Source: DASUFE01 sp036274675
GTDB lineage: Bacteria; Pseudomonadota; Gammaproteobacteria; HTCC5015
Assembly (NCBI GenBank): GCA_036274675.1
Contig: DASUFE010000066.1
Span: 1 to 33,837 of the forward strand
Reading direction: 5' to 3'
Length of the DNA stretch: 33,837 nucleotides
A program made the position numbers and the translations under genes. The notes beneath the pieces were generated by a model. That model worked only from the letters and a program-made list of their open reading frames with translations. It ran no database searches and was not told where the DNA came from. The first letter of the stretch is position 1, and every line of letters begins with the position of its first letter. Positions 7,331-15,803 of this stretch are shown here, piece by piece.

Positions 7331-7366
7331 GTTATTTTTACGCACGTTCTCCGAACATGCCCGCTG
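7331..7366 (+). repeat. REP-like dispersed repeat, copy C
   Basis: CGCACGTTCTCCGAACATGC at 7341-7360 differs from copy A by few bases. Together with inverted copy B 20 bp away it forms a two-unit mosaic like a bacterial interspersed mosaic element. Confidence 0.6.
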
Positions 7367-7495
7367 CGTACTCTGCGCGAAATCCTCTTTATTTGCTAAC
7401 TCTGCGATGAACTAACCGTGCAGCCACCAAGTGCGGCACCTTGAAATCATGCCGCAGTCATAATTGCTTCAGGCCAGAGCCAGGAGGCAGTCTTT

Positions 7496-8023
7496 ATGAA
7501 AAACGCGTTGTTGAGCCCTGCTTTATTTTTTGCCGCATTCGGGATCAGCCTTACGGTACATGCGGATTACACCGTGCAGATGAACCTGGTCGACGCGGAC
7601 GGCGTCGGTAAATCGATAGGACAAGTCACGGTCAGCGAAGCCGGACAAGGTACTTTGTTCACGCCTTCTCTGAGCGATCTGCCGCCAGGGATGCACGGTT
7701 TTCACGTGCATGCGAAGCCCTCTTGCGAACCCGCCGAAAAAAGCGGCGCCATGGAGCCCGCAGAGGGGGCAGGGTCCCACTACGAGGCGGATAAGAACCC
7801 TAAGCATGCCGGACCCTCTGGCGACGGGCACCGCGGAGACTTGCCCGTCCTGGCCGTGGCCAGCGACGGCACCGCCACCCAGCCGGTGCTGGCGCCTCGG
7901 CTCAAACTGAACGAGTTAGCGGGCAAATCGCTGATGATCCATGCGGGCGGAGACAATTACTCGGACAAACCGCACCCGTCCGGCGGCGGGGGCAAACGCA
8001 TCGCCTGCGGGATTATCAAATAA
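7496..8023 (+). CDS. sodC: Periplasmic Cu/Zn superoxide dismutase
   Basis: Dismutates superoxide to peroxide and oxygen in the periplasm. The 175-aa precursor has a signal peptide (MKNALLSPALFFAAFGISLTVHA, cleavage after A23). Metal ligands by alignment to the family: Cu H70 and H72 (GFHVHAKPSC), bridging H95 (GSHYEAD), Zn H104, H112 and D115 (NPKHAGPSGDGHRGDLP), Cu H149 (MIHAGGDNYSD). The disulfide pair is C77-C171 (RIACGII) and the active-site arginine is R168. The insert between ligands 72 and 95 is typical of bacterial dimeric/monomeric SodC. An AGGAGG ribosome-binding site lies 8 bases before the ATG. It is monocistronic and faces the 57-aa gene. Confidence 0.97.
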   Translation: MKNALLSPALFFAAFGISLTVHADYTVQMNLVDADGVGKSIGQVTVSEAGQGTLFTPSLSDLPPGMHGFHVHAKPSCEPAEKSGAMEPAEGAGSHYEADKNPKHAGPSGDGHRGDLPVLAVASDGTATQPVLAPRLKLNELAGKSLMIHAGGDNYSDKPHPSGGGGKRIACGIIK

Positions 8024-8039
8024 CGGAAAAGGATGGAAG

Positions 8040-8107
8040 AAAAAAAATCTCTCGCGAAGCCGCCAAGATCACCGGGATAGTCTCGGCGTCTTTGCGGCTC
8101 GACGAGA
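8040..8107 (-). terminator. Rho-independent terminator of the 57-aa gene
   Basis: Imperfect 19-bp inverted repeat with arms 8050-8068 and 8089-8107, including AGCCGCCAAGA/TCTTTGCGGCT. On the minus strand the hairpin is followed by eight T residues (plus-strand A-run 8040-8047). It lies 14 bp after the minus-strand stop at 8122. The same hairpin may also slow transcription arriving from sodC, though without a T-run on that strand. Confidence 0.75.
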
Positions 8108-8121
8108 AGAAATAAAAATCT

Positions 8122-8295
8122 TTAGTTGACGAGAATAACCAGCAGAATGAAAACCACCAGCGCGATGGCCCAGCCGGGGACTTCGATGTCGATATGGAAT
8201 TTCTTGGTCGCCAGCGACAGCAGCTTGTCGGCCGCGCCTTTGGCTTGTTGCTTGAGTTCGTCGGCACTCGGTTTGGAAGTCGTCTTTTCGTTCAT
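8122..8295 (-). CDS. Small single-TM membrane protein (57 aa), unknown function
   Basis: The frame MNEKTTSKPSADELKQQAKG continues through AADKLLSLATKKFHIDIEVP and ends in GWAIALVVFILLVILVN. The N-terminal half is polar and helix-prone with alternating K/E/D/Q; the last 17 residues are one TM helix ending at the C terminus, suggesting a tail-anchored inner-membrane protein. It is supported by AGGAG 7 bases before ATG, by the codon-position pattern, and by the terminator right after it. The longer overlapping minus-strand frames in this stretch lack such signals. I do not recognise a named family. It shares the strand with argH and starts 38 bp after the argH stop, so it could be argH's cotranscribed neighbour. 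Confidence 0.75.
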   Translation of the reverse strand: MNEKTTSKPSADELKQQAKGAADKLLSLATKKFHIDIEVPGWAIALVVFILLVILVN

Positions 8296-8333
8296 GGATC
8301 ACTCCTGTAGTAAATTGTTAACCCGACACTTAA

Positions 8334-9728
8334 TCAATCTTTTAAACGTGCCCGCGCCCGCTTGATCGCCTGCCTTACCTGGGCGGGGGCTGTGCCGCCG
8401 ATATGATTCCTCGCGGCCATGGAGCCTTCCGGACTCAGTACATCGAACACGTCCTTGCCGATCAGCGTGGAAAACTTCTGCAATTCCGTCAGCGGTATGT
8501 CCGGCAAATCGTACTGGTTGCTTTCGCACCATGCAACCGCCCTGCCGACAATCTCGTGCGCATCCCGGAACGGCACGCCTTTTTTGACCAGGTAATCCGC
8601 CAGATCCGTCGCGGTGGCGAAACCTTTGAGCGCCGCCTTGCGCATGACGTCCCTGCGCGGCTGCAGATGCGGAACCATATCAGCAAAGGCACGCAAGCAA
8701 TTCAGCAGGGTATCGACCGAATCGAACAAGGGCTCCTTGTCTTCCTGATTGTCCTTATTATAGGCCAGCGGCTGCGACTTCATGAGCGTCAGCAGCGCAA
8801 CCAGGTTGCCGTTGGCGCGGCCGCTCTTGCCGCGCACCAGTTCGGGTACGTCCGGGTTTTTCTTCTGCGGCATGATGGAAGAACCGGTGCAGAACCGGTC
8901 GGGCAGCGCGATAAAGCCGAACTGGGTGGAAGACCACAGTACCAGTTCCTCCGCCTGCCGTGATAGATGCGTCAGGCACAGCGCGGCGGTGGCACAGAAT
9001 TCAATGGCGAAATCGCGGTCGCTCACTGCATCCAGCGAGTTCTCGCAAAGGCCTTCAAAACCCAGTTGCTCGGCCACGTATTCGCGGTCAATGGGATAAG
9101 TGGTGCCAGCCAGAGCGGCGGCGCCCAGCGGCAGCCTGTTAACCCTTTTGCGGCAGTCCCGCAGCCGCTCCCGATCGCGTTGCAGCATCTCGAACCAGGC
9201 AAGCATATGGTGACCGAAGCTGACCGGCTGCGCGACCTGCAGGTGGGTGAACCCGGGCATTACCGTTTCGACATGTTGTTCCGCCAGCCCCAGCAGCCCC
9301 TGCTGCAGGCGCGCCAGCTCTGTGAGAGAAGCATCGATCGCGTCCCGCAGGAACAGACGCACATCGGTCGCAACCTGATCGTTCCGGGAACGGCCTGTAT
9401 GCAATTTCTTGCCGGCCTCGCCGATTTTCGCGGTCAGCCGCGATTCGACGTTCATGTGTACGTCTTCGAGCTTCACGCTCCAGGTGAATTTCCCGGCATC
9501 GATTTCGGCGCGGATTTCCTCGAGACCTTGGATGATCGCGTCGCGCTCCGCAGCCGTCAGCACCCCGGCCTTGGCCAACATACGGGCGTGGGCGCTGGAG
9601 CCGGCGATGTCGTAGCGGTAAAGGCGGCGGTCGAAATCGACACTCGCGGTAAACGCCTCCACGAATGCATCCGTCGATTCGGTGAAACGTCCGCCCCAGA
9701 GTTTGGTGTTGTGTTCGGGATTGTCCAT
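8334..9728 (-). CDS. argH: Argininosuccinate lyase ArgH
   Basis: Last step of arginine biosynthesis: argininosuccinate to arginine plus fumarate. It is a cytosolic homotetramer of the fumarase/aspartase superfamily. From MDNPEHNTKLWGGRFTEST it is 464 aa, the normal family length; the open frame continues about 105 codons upstream without any similarity, so that extension is rejected. Motifs: LHTGRSRNDQVATDVRLFLRD (about 109-129), GFTHLQVAQP with H162 as catalytic partner, and the signature loop GSSIMPQKKNPDVPELVRGKSGR (282-304), with the catalytic serine in GSSIMPQ. It is divergent from algZ, the arrangement found in Pseudomonas. Confidence 0.97.
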   Translation of the reverse strand: MDNPEHNTKLWGGRFTESTDAFVEAFTASVDFDRRLYRYDIAGSSAHARMLAKAGVLTAAERDAIIQGLEEIRAEIDAGKFTWSVKLEDVHMNVESRLTAKIGEAGKKLHTGRSRNDQVATDVRLFLRDAIDASLTELARLQQGLLGLAEQHVETVMPGFTHLQVAQPVSFGHHMLAWFEMLQRDRERLRDCRKRVNRLPLGAAALAGTTYPIDREYVAEQLGFEGLCENSLDAVSDRDFAIEFCATAALCLTHLSRQAEELVLWSSTQFGFIALPDRFCTGSSIMPQKKNPDVPELVRGKSGRANGNLVALLTLMKSQPLAYNKDNQEDKEPLFDSVDTLLNCLRAFADMVPHLQPRRDVMRKAALKGFATATDLADYLVKKGVPFRDAHEIVGRAVAWCESNQYDLPDIPLTELQKFSTLIGKDVFDVLSPEGSMAARNHIGGTAPAQVRQAIKRARARLKD

Positions 9729-9846
9729 GAGTTGTCCGCGCTCGGGCGTTGAGTATATCAAAACGCGGCTCGCTGGGCGGAGCCCTGCGTAAAAATGACT
9801 CAATCTGTCGACAATCGTGACAAATTTAGATAGCTTCTGGATACTT

Positions 9847-10914
9847 ATGCAGCCCTCCCCCCGCCATAGCGGCATTGCAGCACAGGCATTCGGGCTCTTG
9901 CCGAACCTGTGCGATAACCGGGTATTGCTGTTGCTGATCCTGATCGCAGAATTGCTGGCCATGGTGCTCACCTTGAGCCAGCGGCCCGGAACCGGCAATC
10001 TGTGGTCGTACCTCGCTACCAGTTCCTTCTTTATCCAGAGCATCGCTCTGATCGATGCTGCCCTGCTTTGTTATACGCGCCGCTGGCTGCTCCGGCTGCC
10101 GCCGCTGTATCTTGGTATAACGGTCTATGCTGGACTGCAACTTGTAACTGTACTGGTCACACTGCTGCAAGGCCTTGTCGTCGATCCGTTCGGCAGCGGA
10201 AATAGTGCCGGCATTCTGCCGCGCAATCTCGGCATCAGCGCCATTATTTCGGCGGTTGTCATGCGCTACCTTTATATACGTCATCAGAACGAGCTGCGGC
10301 AACAGGCTGAGAACAACGCGAAAATCCAGGTGCTGCAAGCCCGGATCCGCCCGCACTTCCTGTTTAACAGTCTGAACACCATTGCCAGCCTGATCCACCG
10401 GCAACCACAGCAGGCTGAAGAGGCGATACTGGATCTGGCGGAGCTGTTCCGCTCCACTCTGTCGCAGCCTGAAAAAATCACGCTGGCGCAGGAAATGGAG
10501 CTGGTACAGAAATACCTGCATATCGAATCGCTGCGGCTTGGGCCGCGGCTAAAGGTGGAAAGCCGCATTCCGCGAGAGCTGATGGATCTCGAGCTGCCGC
10601 CCTTGGTGTTGCAACCACTGGTCGAGAACGCGGTTTATCATGGCATAGAACCGATACCGGAGGGCGGAACAGTATCCATCGAGGCCGCGAACCAGGCCGG
10701 CGCGGGCACGGTGATCAGCATCCGCAACCCGCGCTCAAGTTCGCCCCGGAGCGGCCGCAATACCGGCAACCGCATGGCGCTGGACAATATACGGCAGCGC
10801 CTGTTGTTGCATTACGGCAAGCAGGCGGCCCTGATTATTGACGAAACGGTGACGGAATATACGGTAAAATTGCAACTGCCCGATATATCCGTTCCCCGGG
10901 CAGGAATGGTATGA
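9847..10914 (+). CDS. algZ: Sensor histidine kinase AlgZ (FimS/LytS type)
   Basis: Inner-membrane sensor kinase of the His_kinase (PF06580) type, the expected partner of the LytTR regulator encoded next. Taking the ATG at 9847 gives 355 aa; an in-frame GTG at 9817 would add ten residues, and neither has a strong ribosome-binding site. The N-terminal motif FGLLPNLCDNRVLLLLILIAELLA matches AlgZ. About four TM segments lie at 26-145. The phosphoacceptor is H170 in RIRPHFLFNSLNTIASL. The ATP-binding domain has LVLQPLVENAVYHGIEP (N-box) and GNRMALDNIRQRLLLHYG (G-box region). Its stop overlaps the algR start (ATGA). Confidence 0.9.
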   Translation: MQPSPRHSGIAAQAFGLLPNLCDNRVLLLLILIAELLAMVLTLSQRPGTGNLWSYLATSSFFIQSIALIDAALLCYTRRWLLRLPPLYLGITVYAGLQLVTVLVTLLQGLVVDPFGSGNSAGILPRNLGISAIISAVVMRYLYIRHQNELRQQAENNAKIQVLQARIRPHFLFNSLNTIASLIHRQPQQAEEAILDLAELFRSTLSQPEKITLAQEMELVQKYLHIESLRLGPRLKVESRIPRELMDLELPPLVLQPLVENAVYHGIEPIPEGGTVSIEAANQAGAGTVISIRNPRSSSPRSGRNTGNRMALDNIRQRLLLHYGKQAALIIDETVTEYTVKLQLPDISVPRAGMV

Positions 10915-11651
10915 AAATATTGATTGTCGATGATGAACAACCGGCGCGCGAGCGCCTGGTCCGTCTGCTCGGCGAGATAAAAGGCTATGAAGTGGCGGGC
11001 GAGGCCTCGAACGGTGCCGAGGCGATTGAACGTTATAACGCACTGAAGCCGGAAATCGTCCTGATGGATATTCGCATGCCCGGCATCGACGGCCTGGAAA
11101 CTGCGCGCCACATGATGGGTGATGAGACTCCTCCCGCCATCATTTTCACCACTGCTTATGGCGACCATGCGCTGGAAGCCTTCGATACGCACGCCGTCGG
11201 CTATCTGTTGAAGCCGGTACGCAGAGAAAAACTGGAGGAGGCGCTGCTTGCCTCACAGCGCAGCAACCGCTCCCAGTTGACGCCCGTGCTGCAGGATATC
11301 GCGGACAAGCCAGAGGCGGAGGCGCGTACTCATATCTGTGTCCGCATGCGGGGTAACCTGCAGCTTATTCCGGTGAGTGATATCCTTTATTTTCGCGCCG
11401 AGGACAAATACGTCACCCTTCAGCATACGGAGGGTACGGCCCTGATCGAGGATTCCCTGGTAAAACTCGAGGAGGAATTCGCGGACAGTTTTTTGAGGGT
11501 ACACCGTAACGCACTGGTATCTATCAATCGCATTACCGGACTGAAGAGACTGGCTGATAATACCTTTGCCGTAATGCTTAAAGGGAGCGATGAGACGCTC
11601 GATATAAGCCGCCGTCACTTGGCCGCAATCCGCCGTTTGATAAAATCCTGA
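10911..11651 (+). CDS. algR: LytTR response regulator AlgR
   Basis: A 246-aa DNA-binding regulator. The receiver domain (1-120) has acidic pair D7/D8, phosphoacceptor D53 (IVLMDIRMPG), T80/T81 (IFTTAYGDHALEAF) and K101 (YLLKPVRREKL). The LytTR domain (about 140-246) carries ILYFRAEDKYVTLQ and FLRVHRNALVSINRI, typical contacts for DNA. In Pseudomonas, AlgR controls alginate, type IV pili and rhamnolipid genes; its targets here are unknown. The ATGA overlap with algZ shows coupled synthesis. hemC starts 5 bp after the stop, so hem gene expression may follow this operon. Confidence 0.93.
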   Translation: MKILIVDDEQPARERLVRLLGEIKGYEVAGEASNGAEAIERYNALKPEIVLMDIRMPGIDGLETARHMMGDETPPAIIFTTAYGDHALEAFDTHAVGYLLKPVRREKLEEALLASQRSNRSQLTPVLQDIADKPEAEARTHICVRMRGNLQLIPVSDILYFRAEDKYVTLQHTEGTALIEDSLVKLEEEFADSFLRVHRNALVSINRITGLKRLADNTFAVMLKGSDETLDISRRHLAAIRRLIKS

Positions 11652-11656
11652 ACAAC

Positions 11657-12592
11657 ATGAAAGTTCTGCGCATCGCAACCCGCAAAAGCCCGCTTGCGCT
11701 TTGGCAGGCGGAGGAAGTCTCCGCCCGCCTGCGCGCACTGCACCCTGGCCTGACCGTTGAACTGGTGAAACTGTCCACTCAAGGCGACAAGATCCTCGAC
11801 AGCCCGCTCAGTAAGGTCGGCGGCAAAGGCCTGTTCACCAAGGAACTGGAAGAGAGCATGCTCGCCGGCGAGGCCGATATCGCCGTGCATTCGATGAAGG
11901 ACGTACCGGTGGAAATGCCCGCGCAACTGGAGGTGGCGGTGATCATGGAGCGCGCCGACCCTTTTGACGCTTTTGTTTCCAACCGTTTCAACCGTTTCGA
12001 TGAACTCGCCGCCGGTGCGCGCGTCGGGACTTCCAGTCTGCGTCGCCAGGCGCAGCTGCTGGCGCGCTTCCCGACGCTGAAAATTTCCAGCCTGCGCGGC
12101 AATGTGGGTACGCGTCTGCAAAAACTGGATCAGGGCAACTATGACGCGGTGATCCTGGCTGCGGCAGGACTGGAGCGGCTGGGACTTGGCGGGCGCATCC
12201 GTGAACGCATCTCTCCCGACGTCAGCCTGCCGGCCGTCGGTCAAGGCGCAATCGGCATTGAAAGCCGCCGCAACGATGGCCCCGTGCGCAAACTGATCGA
12301 TGTGCTCAATCATTCACCCACCGCGATCTGCGTTCGCGCCGAAAGGGCGCTGAACCGGCGCCTGCAAGGCGGCTGTCAGGTGCCGATCGCCGGGTTCGCC
12401 CAACTCATGGATGACCGGTTGCGCCTGCGCGGCCGGGTAATCGATCCTTCCGGCGGGCGCCTGATCGAAAGCGAACACTCCGGCCTTGCTGCCGATGCCG
12501 AAGAAATCGGCATCAAGGTCGCCGAATCTCTGTTGCAACAGGGTGCCGCTGATATCCTGGCCACCTGCGGGATCGATGATCTTGGAGATTGA
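11657..12592 (+). CDS. hemC: Hydroxymethylbilane synthase (porphobilinogen deaminase)
   Basis: Polymerises four porphobilinogens into hydroxymethylbilane in tetrapyrrole synthesis. The 311-aa protein begins MKVLRIATRKSPLALWQAEEV. Family residues seen: catalytic D82 in HSMKDVP, the RVGTSSLRRQAQLL and LRGNVGTRLQKLD substrate-binding blocks, LPAVGQGAIGIE, and C240 in GGCQVPIAGFA, which anchors the dipyrromethane cofactor. It follows algR by 5 bp and overlaps hemD by 17 bp, so it belongs to the same transcript. Confidence 0.97.
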   Translation: MKVLRIATRKSPLALWQAEEVSARLRALHPGLTVELVKLSTQGDKILDSPLSKVGGKGLFTKELEESMLAGEADIAVHSMKDVPVEMPAQLEVAVIMERADPFDAFVSNRFNRFDELAAGARVGTSSLRRQAQLLARFPTLKISSLRGNVGTRLQKLDQGNYDAVILAAAGLERLGLGGRIRERISPDVSLPAVGQGAIGIESRRNDGPVRKLIDVLNHSPTAICVRAERALNRRLQGGCQVPIAGFAQLMDDRLRLRGRVIDPSGGRLIESEHSGLAADAEEIGIKVAESLLQQGAADILATCGIDDLGD

Positions 12593-13361
12593 AAAGCGGC
12601 CGCTGCTGTACCGTCGCGTGCTGGTAACCCGACCCGCCCATCAATGCGAGGCTTTATGCCGGCTTATCGAGCAGGCCGGAGGCATTCCGCTGCGGCTGCC
12701 GGCGCTGGCGATCGCCGCGCCTGCTGATCCACTGCAGGCGCGCCGGCAGTTACAACAATTGGAAGGCTGTGAAATCGCGGTTTTTATCAGCCGCAATGCC
12801 GTTGATAAAGCGATCGAGTTGCTGCAACCCCAAGCATTGCCTGTATCGGTCAAGTGTCTTGCGATAGGCCAGGCGACCGCCGATGCCCTGCGCGATCACG
12901 GATATGCCGTGGCGCTGATGCCGGACCGGGACTTCAGAAGCGAAGGCTTACTGGCGATGCCGGAACTTCAAAACGTGCGCGGTAAGCGTATTGCCATTAT
13001 CCGCGGCGCCGGTGGGCGAGAGTTGCTGGCGGAAGTGTTGCGGGAACGTGGCGCCGATATCGAATACATCGAGGTTTACCGGGCGATTTGTCCCTCCGAA
13101 GCGACAGGAGAATTGCGGGATTTGCTTGCGAAAAGACCACCGGAACTTGTCATCGCAACCAGCACGCTTATCCTGCAAAACCTGCTGGAAATGAGCGGCA
13201 ATTACCGCAACCGGCTGCTGCCGCGGCCACTGGTCGTATTGAGTGCGCGCGGCCGCGATTTCGCACTGGCAGCAGGCTGCGCCCGGGTTTATATTGCACC
13301 GCGTAGCGACGATGCAGGTATCGTGGCGGCTCTGGAGCAGGCGGCGTCTGAAGGGCTTTAA
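12576..13361 (+). CDS. hemD: Uroporphyrinogen-III synthase HemD
   Basis: Cyclises hydroxymethylbilane to uroporphyrinogen III with inversion of ring D. The family is poorly conserved, so position (directly after hemC, before hemX) is part of the evidence. The ATG chosen gives MILEIEKRPLLYRRVLVTRP and 261 aa; a TTG two codons later is possible. The RRVLVTRPAHQCEALCRLIEQAGG start, IAVFISRNAV, CLAIGQATADAL and RIAIIRGAGGRELLAEVLRERGADIEYIEVYRA blocks match the bilobal HemD fold. The first frame overlaps the end of hemC. Confidence 0.92.
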   Translation: MILEIEKRPLLYRRVLVTRPAHQCEALCRLIEQAGGIPLRLPALAIAAPADPLQARRQLQQLEGCEIAVFISRNAVDKAIELLQPQALPVSVKCLAIGQATADALRDHGYAVALMPDRDFRSEGLLAMPELQNVRGKRIAIIRGAGGRELLAEVLRERGADIEYIEVYRAICPSEATGELRDLLAKRPPELVIATSTLILQNLLEMSGNYRNRLLPRPLVVLSARGRDFALAAGCARVYIAPRSDDAGIVAALEQAASEGL

Positions 13362-13416
13362 GGCATGCACAAATGCAAAAGATGAAAATTTTTGCTCAAC
13401 AAGGCATTATCCTCCC

Positions 13417-14487
13417 ATGACTAAACCCGAACCCAAGCCACAGACATCGTCCCCGGCCAAACCTTCCGTCGCACGTCCGCCTGCCCCGGTGAAATGGCGC
13501 TGGAATCCTCCGTTGTGGGCGTGGATCTTTATCGTCGCCGCGGTCGGCAGCAGCAGTTATGTGTGGTACCGGCAGCGACAACTCTCAACCGAAAATACCG
13601 CTCAGATCAGCGAGCTCAAGCGTCAGTTGCGGGCCCTCGACGAAAATCCTGTCATCATCGAACTTAAACAGCGAGTGTTGGACCAGGATGCACGCCTGGA
13701 AGCTGCCCTCACCGAACAGCAGGCGAAAATCAACGCCCTGCAACAGGCTTTCGAAGTGACTCGTAATGTCATTAACCGCGATCAGCGCGGCTGGGTTATG
13801 GCCGAGATCGAATATCTGATGCGAATGGCAATCACGCGCCTGCAGCTGACCTATGATATTCAGGGCGCCACCCAGGCGCTTATCACCGCCGACCAGCGAC
13901 TCAACGATCTGGCAGACCCTTCTGTATTACAGGTGCGCAAGGTTTTGTCGGCGGAAATTACCGCCCTCAAGAGCCTGCAGCGGCCGGACATCGATGGAGC
14001 CGCAATGCAGTTGCTGAGTATTTCGAACCGGCTCTACCTGCTGCCGCCGGCGCGTCAGCCAGCCAGCCAGCGGTTGCTTTCCGATACCGTCGAGGAAACG
14101 GACGGTACGTTCTGGGCGCAGACATGGGTAAAATTTAAAACCCTGATTGGACTGCACGAGAGCAATGCACCCCGCACCGCGGCGGCAATCCAGTCCGAGT
14201 TGTATTATGTCGAACAGTTGCTGCGCTTCGAGCTGGAAGCAGCGCGCCAGGCCGCGCTGCGCCTGAACAAGGAAGAATTCGACAAACGCCTCATCAATGC
14301 CCGTAACCTGCTGGACAGCCATTATGACCGCAATCACGAGCAGGTGATACGCATGCGCGCTGAACTGGCCGCGCTGCAGGAATCCAAACTGATCCCCGCC
14401 CTGCCGGACATTTCCGGTTCGCTCAATGAATTGCGCAAGCTTTTGACCAAGTATCCCTCGCCGCTGAAGGTTGAACCTGCTCAATGA
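13417..14487 (+). CDS. hemX: HemX, membrane-anchored protein of the hem operon
   Basis: A 356-aa inner-membrane protein. It has a proline-rich cytoplasmic N-terminus (about 1-30), one TM helix (about 32-48, PPLWAWIFIVAAVGSSSYVW), then a long coiled coil (LKRQLRALDENPVIIELKQR and onwards) and a helical periplasmic domain. Older annotations call such proteins uroporphyrinogen methyltransferase, but no SAM-binding motif is visible; the precise role is not known. Its stop overlaps the hemY start (ATGA). The longer frame reaching upstream into hemD is a shadow; ATG at 13417 gives the normal family start. Confidence 0.9.
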   Translation: MTKPEPKPQTSSPAKPSVARPPAPVKWRWNPPLWAWIFIVAAVGSSSYVWYRQRQLSTENTAQISELKRQLRALDENPVIIELKQRVLDQDARLEAALTEQQAKINALQQAFEVTRNVINRDQRGWVMAEIEYLMRMAITRLQLTYDIQGATQALITADQRLNDLADPSVLQVRKVLSAEITALKSLQRPDIDGAAMQLLSISNRLYLLPPARQPASQRLLSDTVEETDGTFWAQTWVKFKTLIGLHESNAPRTAAAIQSELYYVEQLLRFELEAARQAALRLNKEEFDKRLINARNLLDSHYDRNHEQVIRMRAELAALQESKLIPALPDISGSLNELRKLLTKYPSPLKVEPAQ

Positions 14488-15803
14488 AGAAAACGATCGT
14501 ATTTTCGGTGCTGCTGTTCAGCGTAGTGGTTCTGGTTGTTGCCGGGTTCTGGGTAAGCGACTATGGTTACGTTCTTGTCACTTCGGGCGAATGGACTTTC
14601 GAGAATTCGCTGACGCGCGCGATCGTTATCGCCTCCGTGCCGCTGATCGTGCTTTACTTCCTGCTGCGGGTCTTAAGCCGTATGTGGCGGCTGCCGACGC
14701 TGGTTCGCGGCTTTTTCCAGCGCCGCAAGAGCGAGCGCGCCCGCCGCAACATTACCCGCGGCCTGATTGAACTGACCGAAGGGCACTGGCACAAGGCCGA
14801 ACAGGTGTTGACCAAGGACATCCAGAACGCCGATACCCCGCTGCTCAATTACCTGCTGGCGGCGCGCGCGGCACAGCAACAGGACGCGGATGACCGCCGC
14901 GACCACTATCTCCGGCTGGCGCACGAAGCCACTCCCAAGGCCGATATCGCCATCGGCCTGACACAGGCCGAACTGCAGATGGCGCATTCCCAGACCGAGC
15001 AGGCGCTGGCGACGCTGACCCACCTGCGGCAGCTTGCACCCAAACATCCATACCTGCTGAAACTCCTGAGCACCCTCTACGTACAGTTGAATGAATGGAG
15101 CAAGCTGGTCGAGCTGCTGCCGGAAATACGCAGGCGCGGCGTTGTGCAAGGAAAAAAACTGCAGGAACTCGAGCGCATGACCTATAGCCAGTTCCTGCGC
15201 CTCGTCAGCCGCAGCCAGTCGGTGTACACACTGGAAGAACAGTGGAAATCACTGCCGCGGCAGCTGCGGGCGGATGTCGAAATTTTTCGCGTCTACATCG
15301 ATTGTCTGCTACAGACCAAACAGTGGGCAACTGCGGAGCGCCAGCTGCGCACTTTCCTTGCGAAGGAATGGGACGAAAACCTGGTGCTGATGTACAGCCG
15401 GATCGAGACTACGCAGCCGAAAAAGCTGCTGGATCACGCCGAGACCTGGCTCAAGGATCATGGCCGTAGCCCCAAGCTGCTGCTCTCGCTCGGTCGTCTT
15501 TGCATGCGCCTGCAGTTATGGGGCAAGGCCCGGGTCTATTTCGAAACCAGCATCGCGGTGCAGCCTACGATCGAAGCTTACGGCGAACTGGCGCAGCTGT
15601 TGGAATCCCTCGGGGAGCGCGATTCCGCGCACGAATGTTTTCGCAAAGGGCTTGCGCTCGCCATCAGCCGCTCCCACGACCGGCGCAGCGGCGATCAGCT
15701 GCGCCCCGCCATGATGCCGAAAGTGGGCCCCAAGAAATTCTCCAGTGACAAGCGGAAATCCTCGCCTGAAAGCAAGAAGGCGGTCTTCGGCCGCCGCGCC
15801 TGA
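14484..15803 (+). CDS. hemY: HemY, TPR membrane protein of the hem operon
   Basis: A 439-aa member of the gammaproteobacterial HemY_N/TPR family, unrelated to protoporphyrinogen oxidase HemY of Bacillus. Two TM helices lie at about 5-24 and 46-64, followed by RMWRLPTLVRGFFQRRKSERARRNITRGLIELTEG, a highly basic cytoplasmic stretch typical of the family. The rest is helical TPR-like repeats (for example YGELAQLLESLGERDSAHECFRKGLALA near 380-405) and ends in a lysine/arginine-rich tail. It overlaps hemX by ATGA and the next gene by TGATG, so all are cotranslated. Confidence 0.92.
   Translation: MKKTIVFSVLLFSVVVLVVAGFWVSDYGYVLVTSGEWTFENSLTRAIVIASVPLIVLYFLLRVLSRMWRLPTLVRGFFQRRKSERARRNITRGLIELTEGHWHKAEQVLTKDIQNADTPLLNYLLAARAAQQQDADDRRDHYLRLAHEATPKADIAIGLTQAELQMAHSQTEQALATLTHLRQLAPKHPYLLKLLSTLYVQLNEWSKLVELLPEIRRRGVVQGKKLQELERMTYSQFLRLVSRSQSVYTLEEQWKSLPRQLRADVEIFRVYIDCLLQTKQWATAERQLRTFLAKEWDENLVLMYSRIETTQPKKLLDHAETWLKDHGRSPKLLLSLGRLCMRLQLWGKARVYFETSIAVQPTIEAYGELAQLLESLGERDSAHECFRKGLALAISRSHDRRSGDQLRPAMMPKVGPKKFSSDKRKSSPESKKAVFGRRA

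Larger units (their letters stand above)
7083..7495. other. 413-bp intergenic region rich in palindromes
   Basis: No gene is supported here. It holds a perfect hairpin TGATTACA-ggga-TGTAATCA (7101-7120), a longer inverted repeat AAATGCTC (7172-7179)/GAGCATTT (7229-7236) followed by a T-run, and a head-to-head pair of REP-like repeats (7271-7310 and 7331-7366). The final 20 bp contain AGGAGG (7482-7487), the sodC ribosome-binding site. The esterase transcript probably ends in this stretch. Confidence 0.6.

Noticed and set aside
8016..8302. Two longer minus-strand frames over the 57-aa gene
   Set aside because: They lack a ribosome-binding site, run through the terminator or have arginine/serine-rich composition typical of out-of-frame reading.
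9729..10043. N-terminal extension of argH
   Set aside because: The added 105 residues do not resemble ArgH and overlap the divergent algZ; the ATG at 9728 gives the family start.
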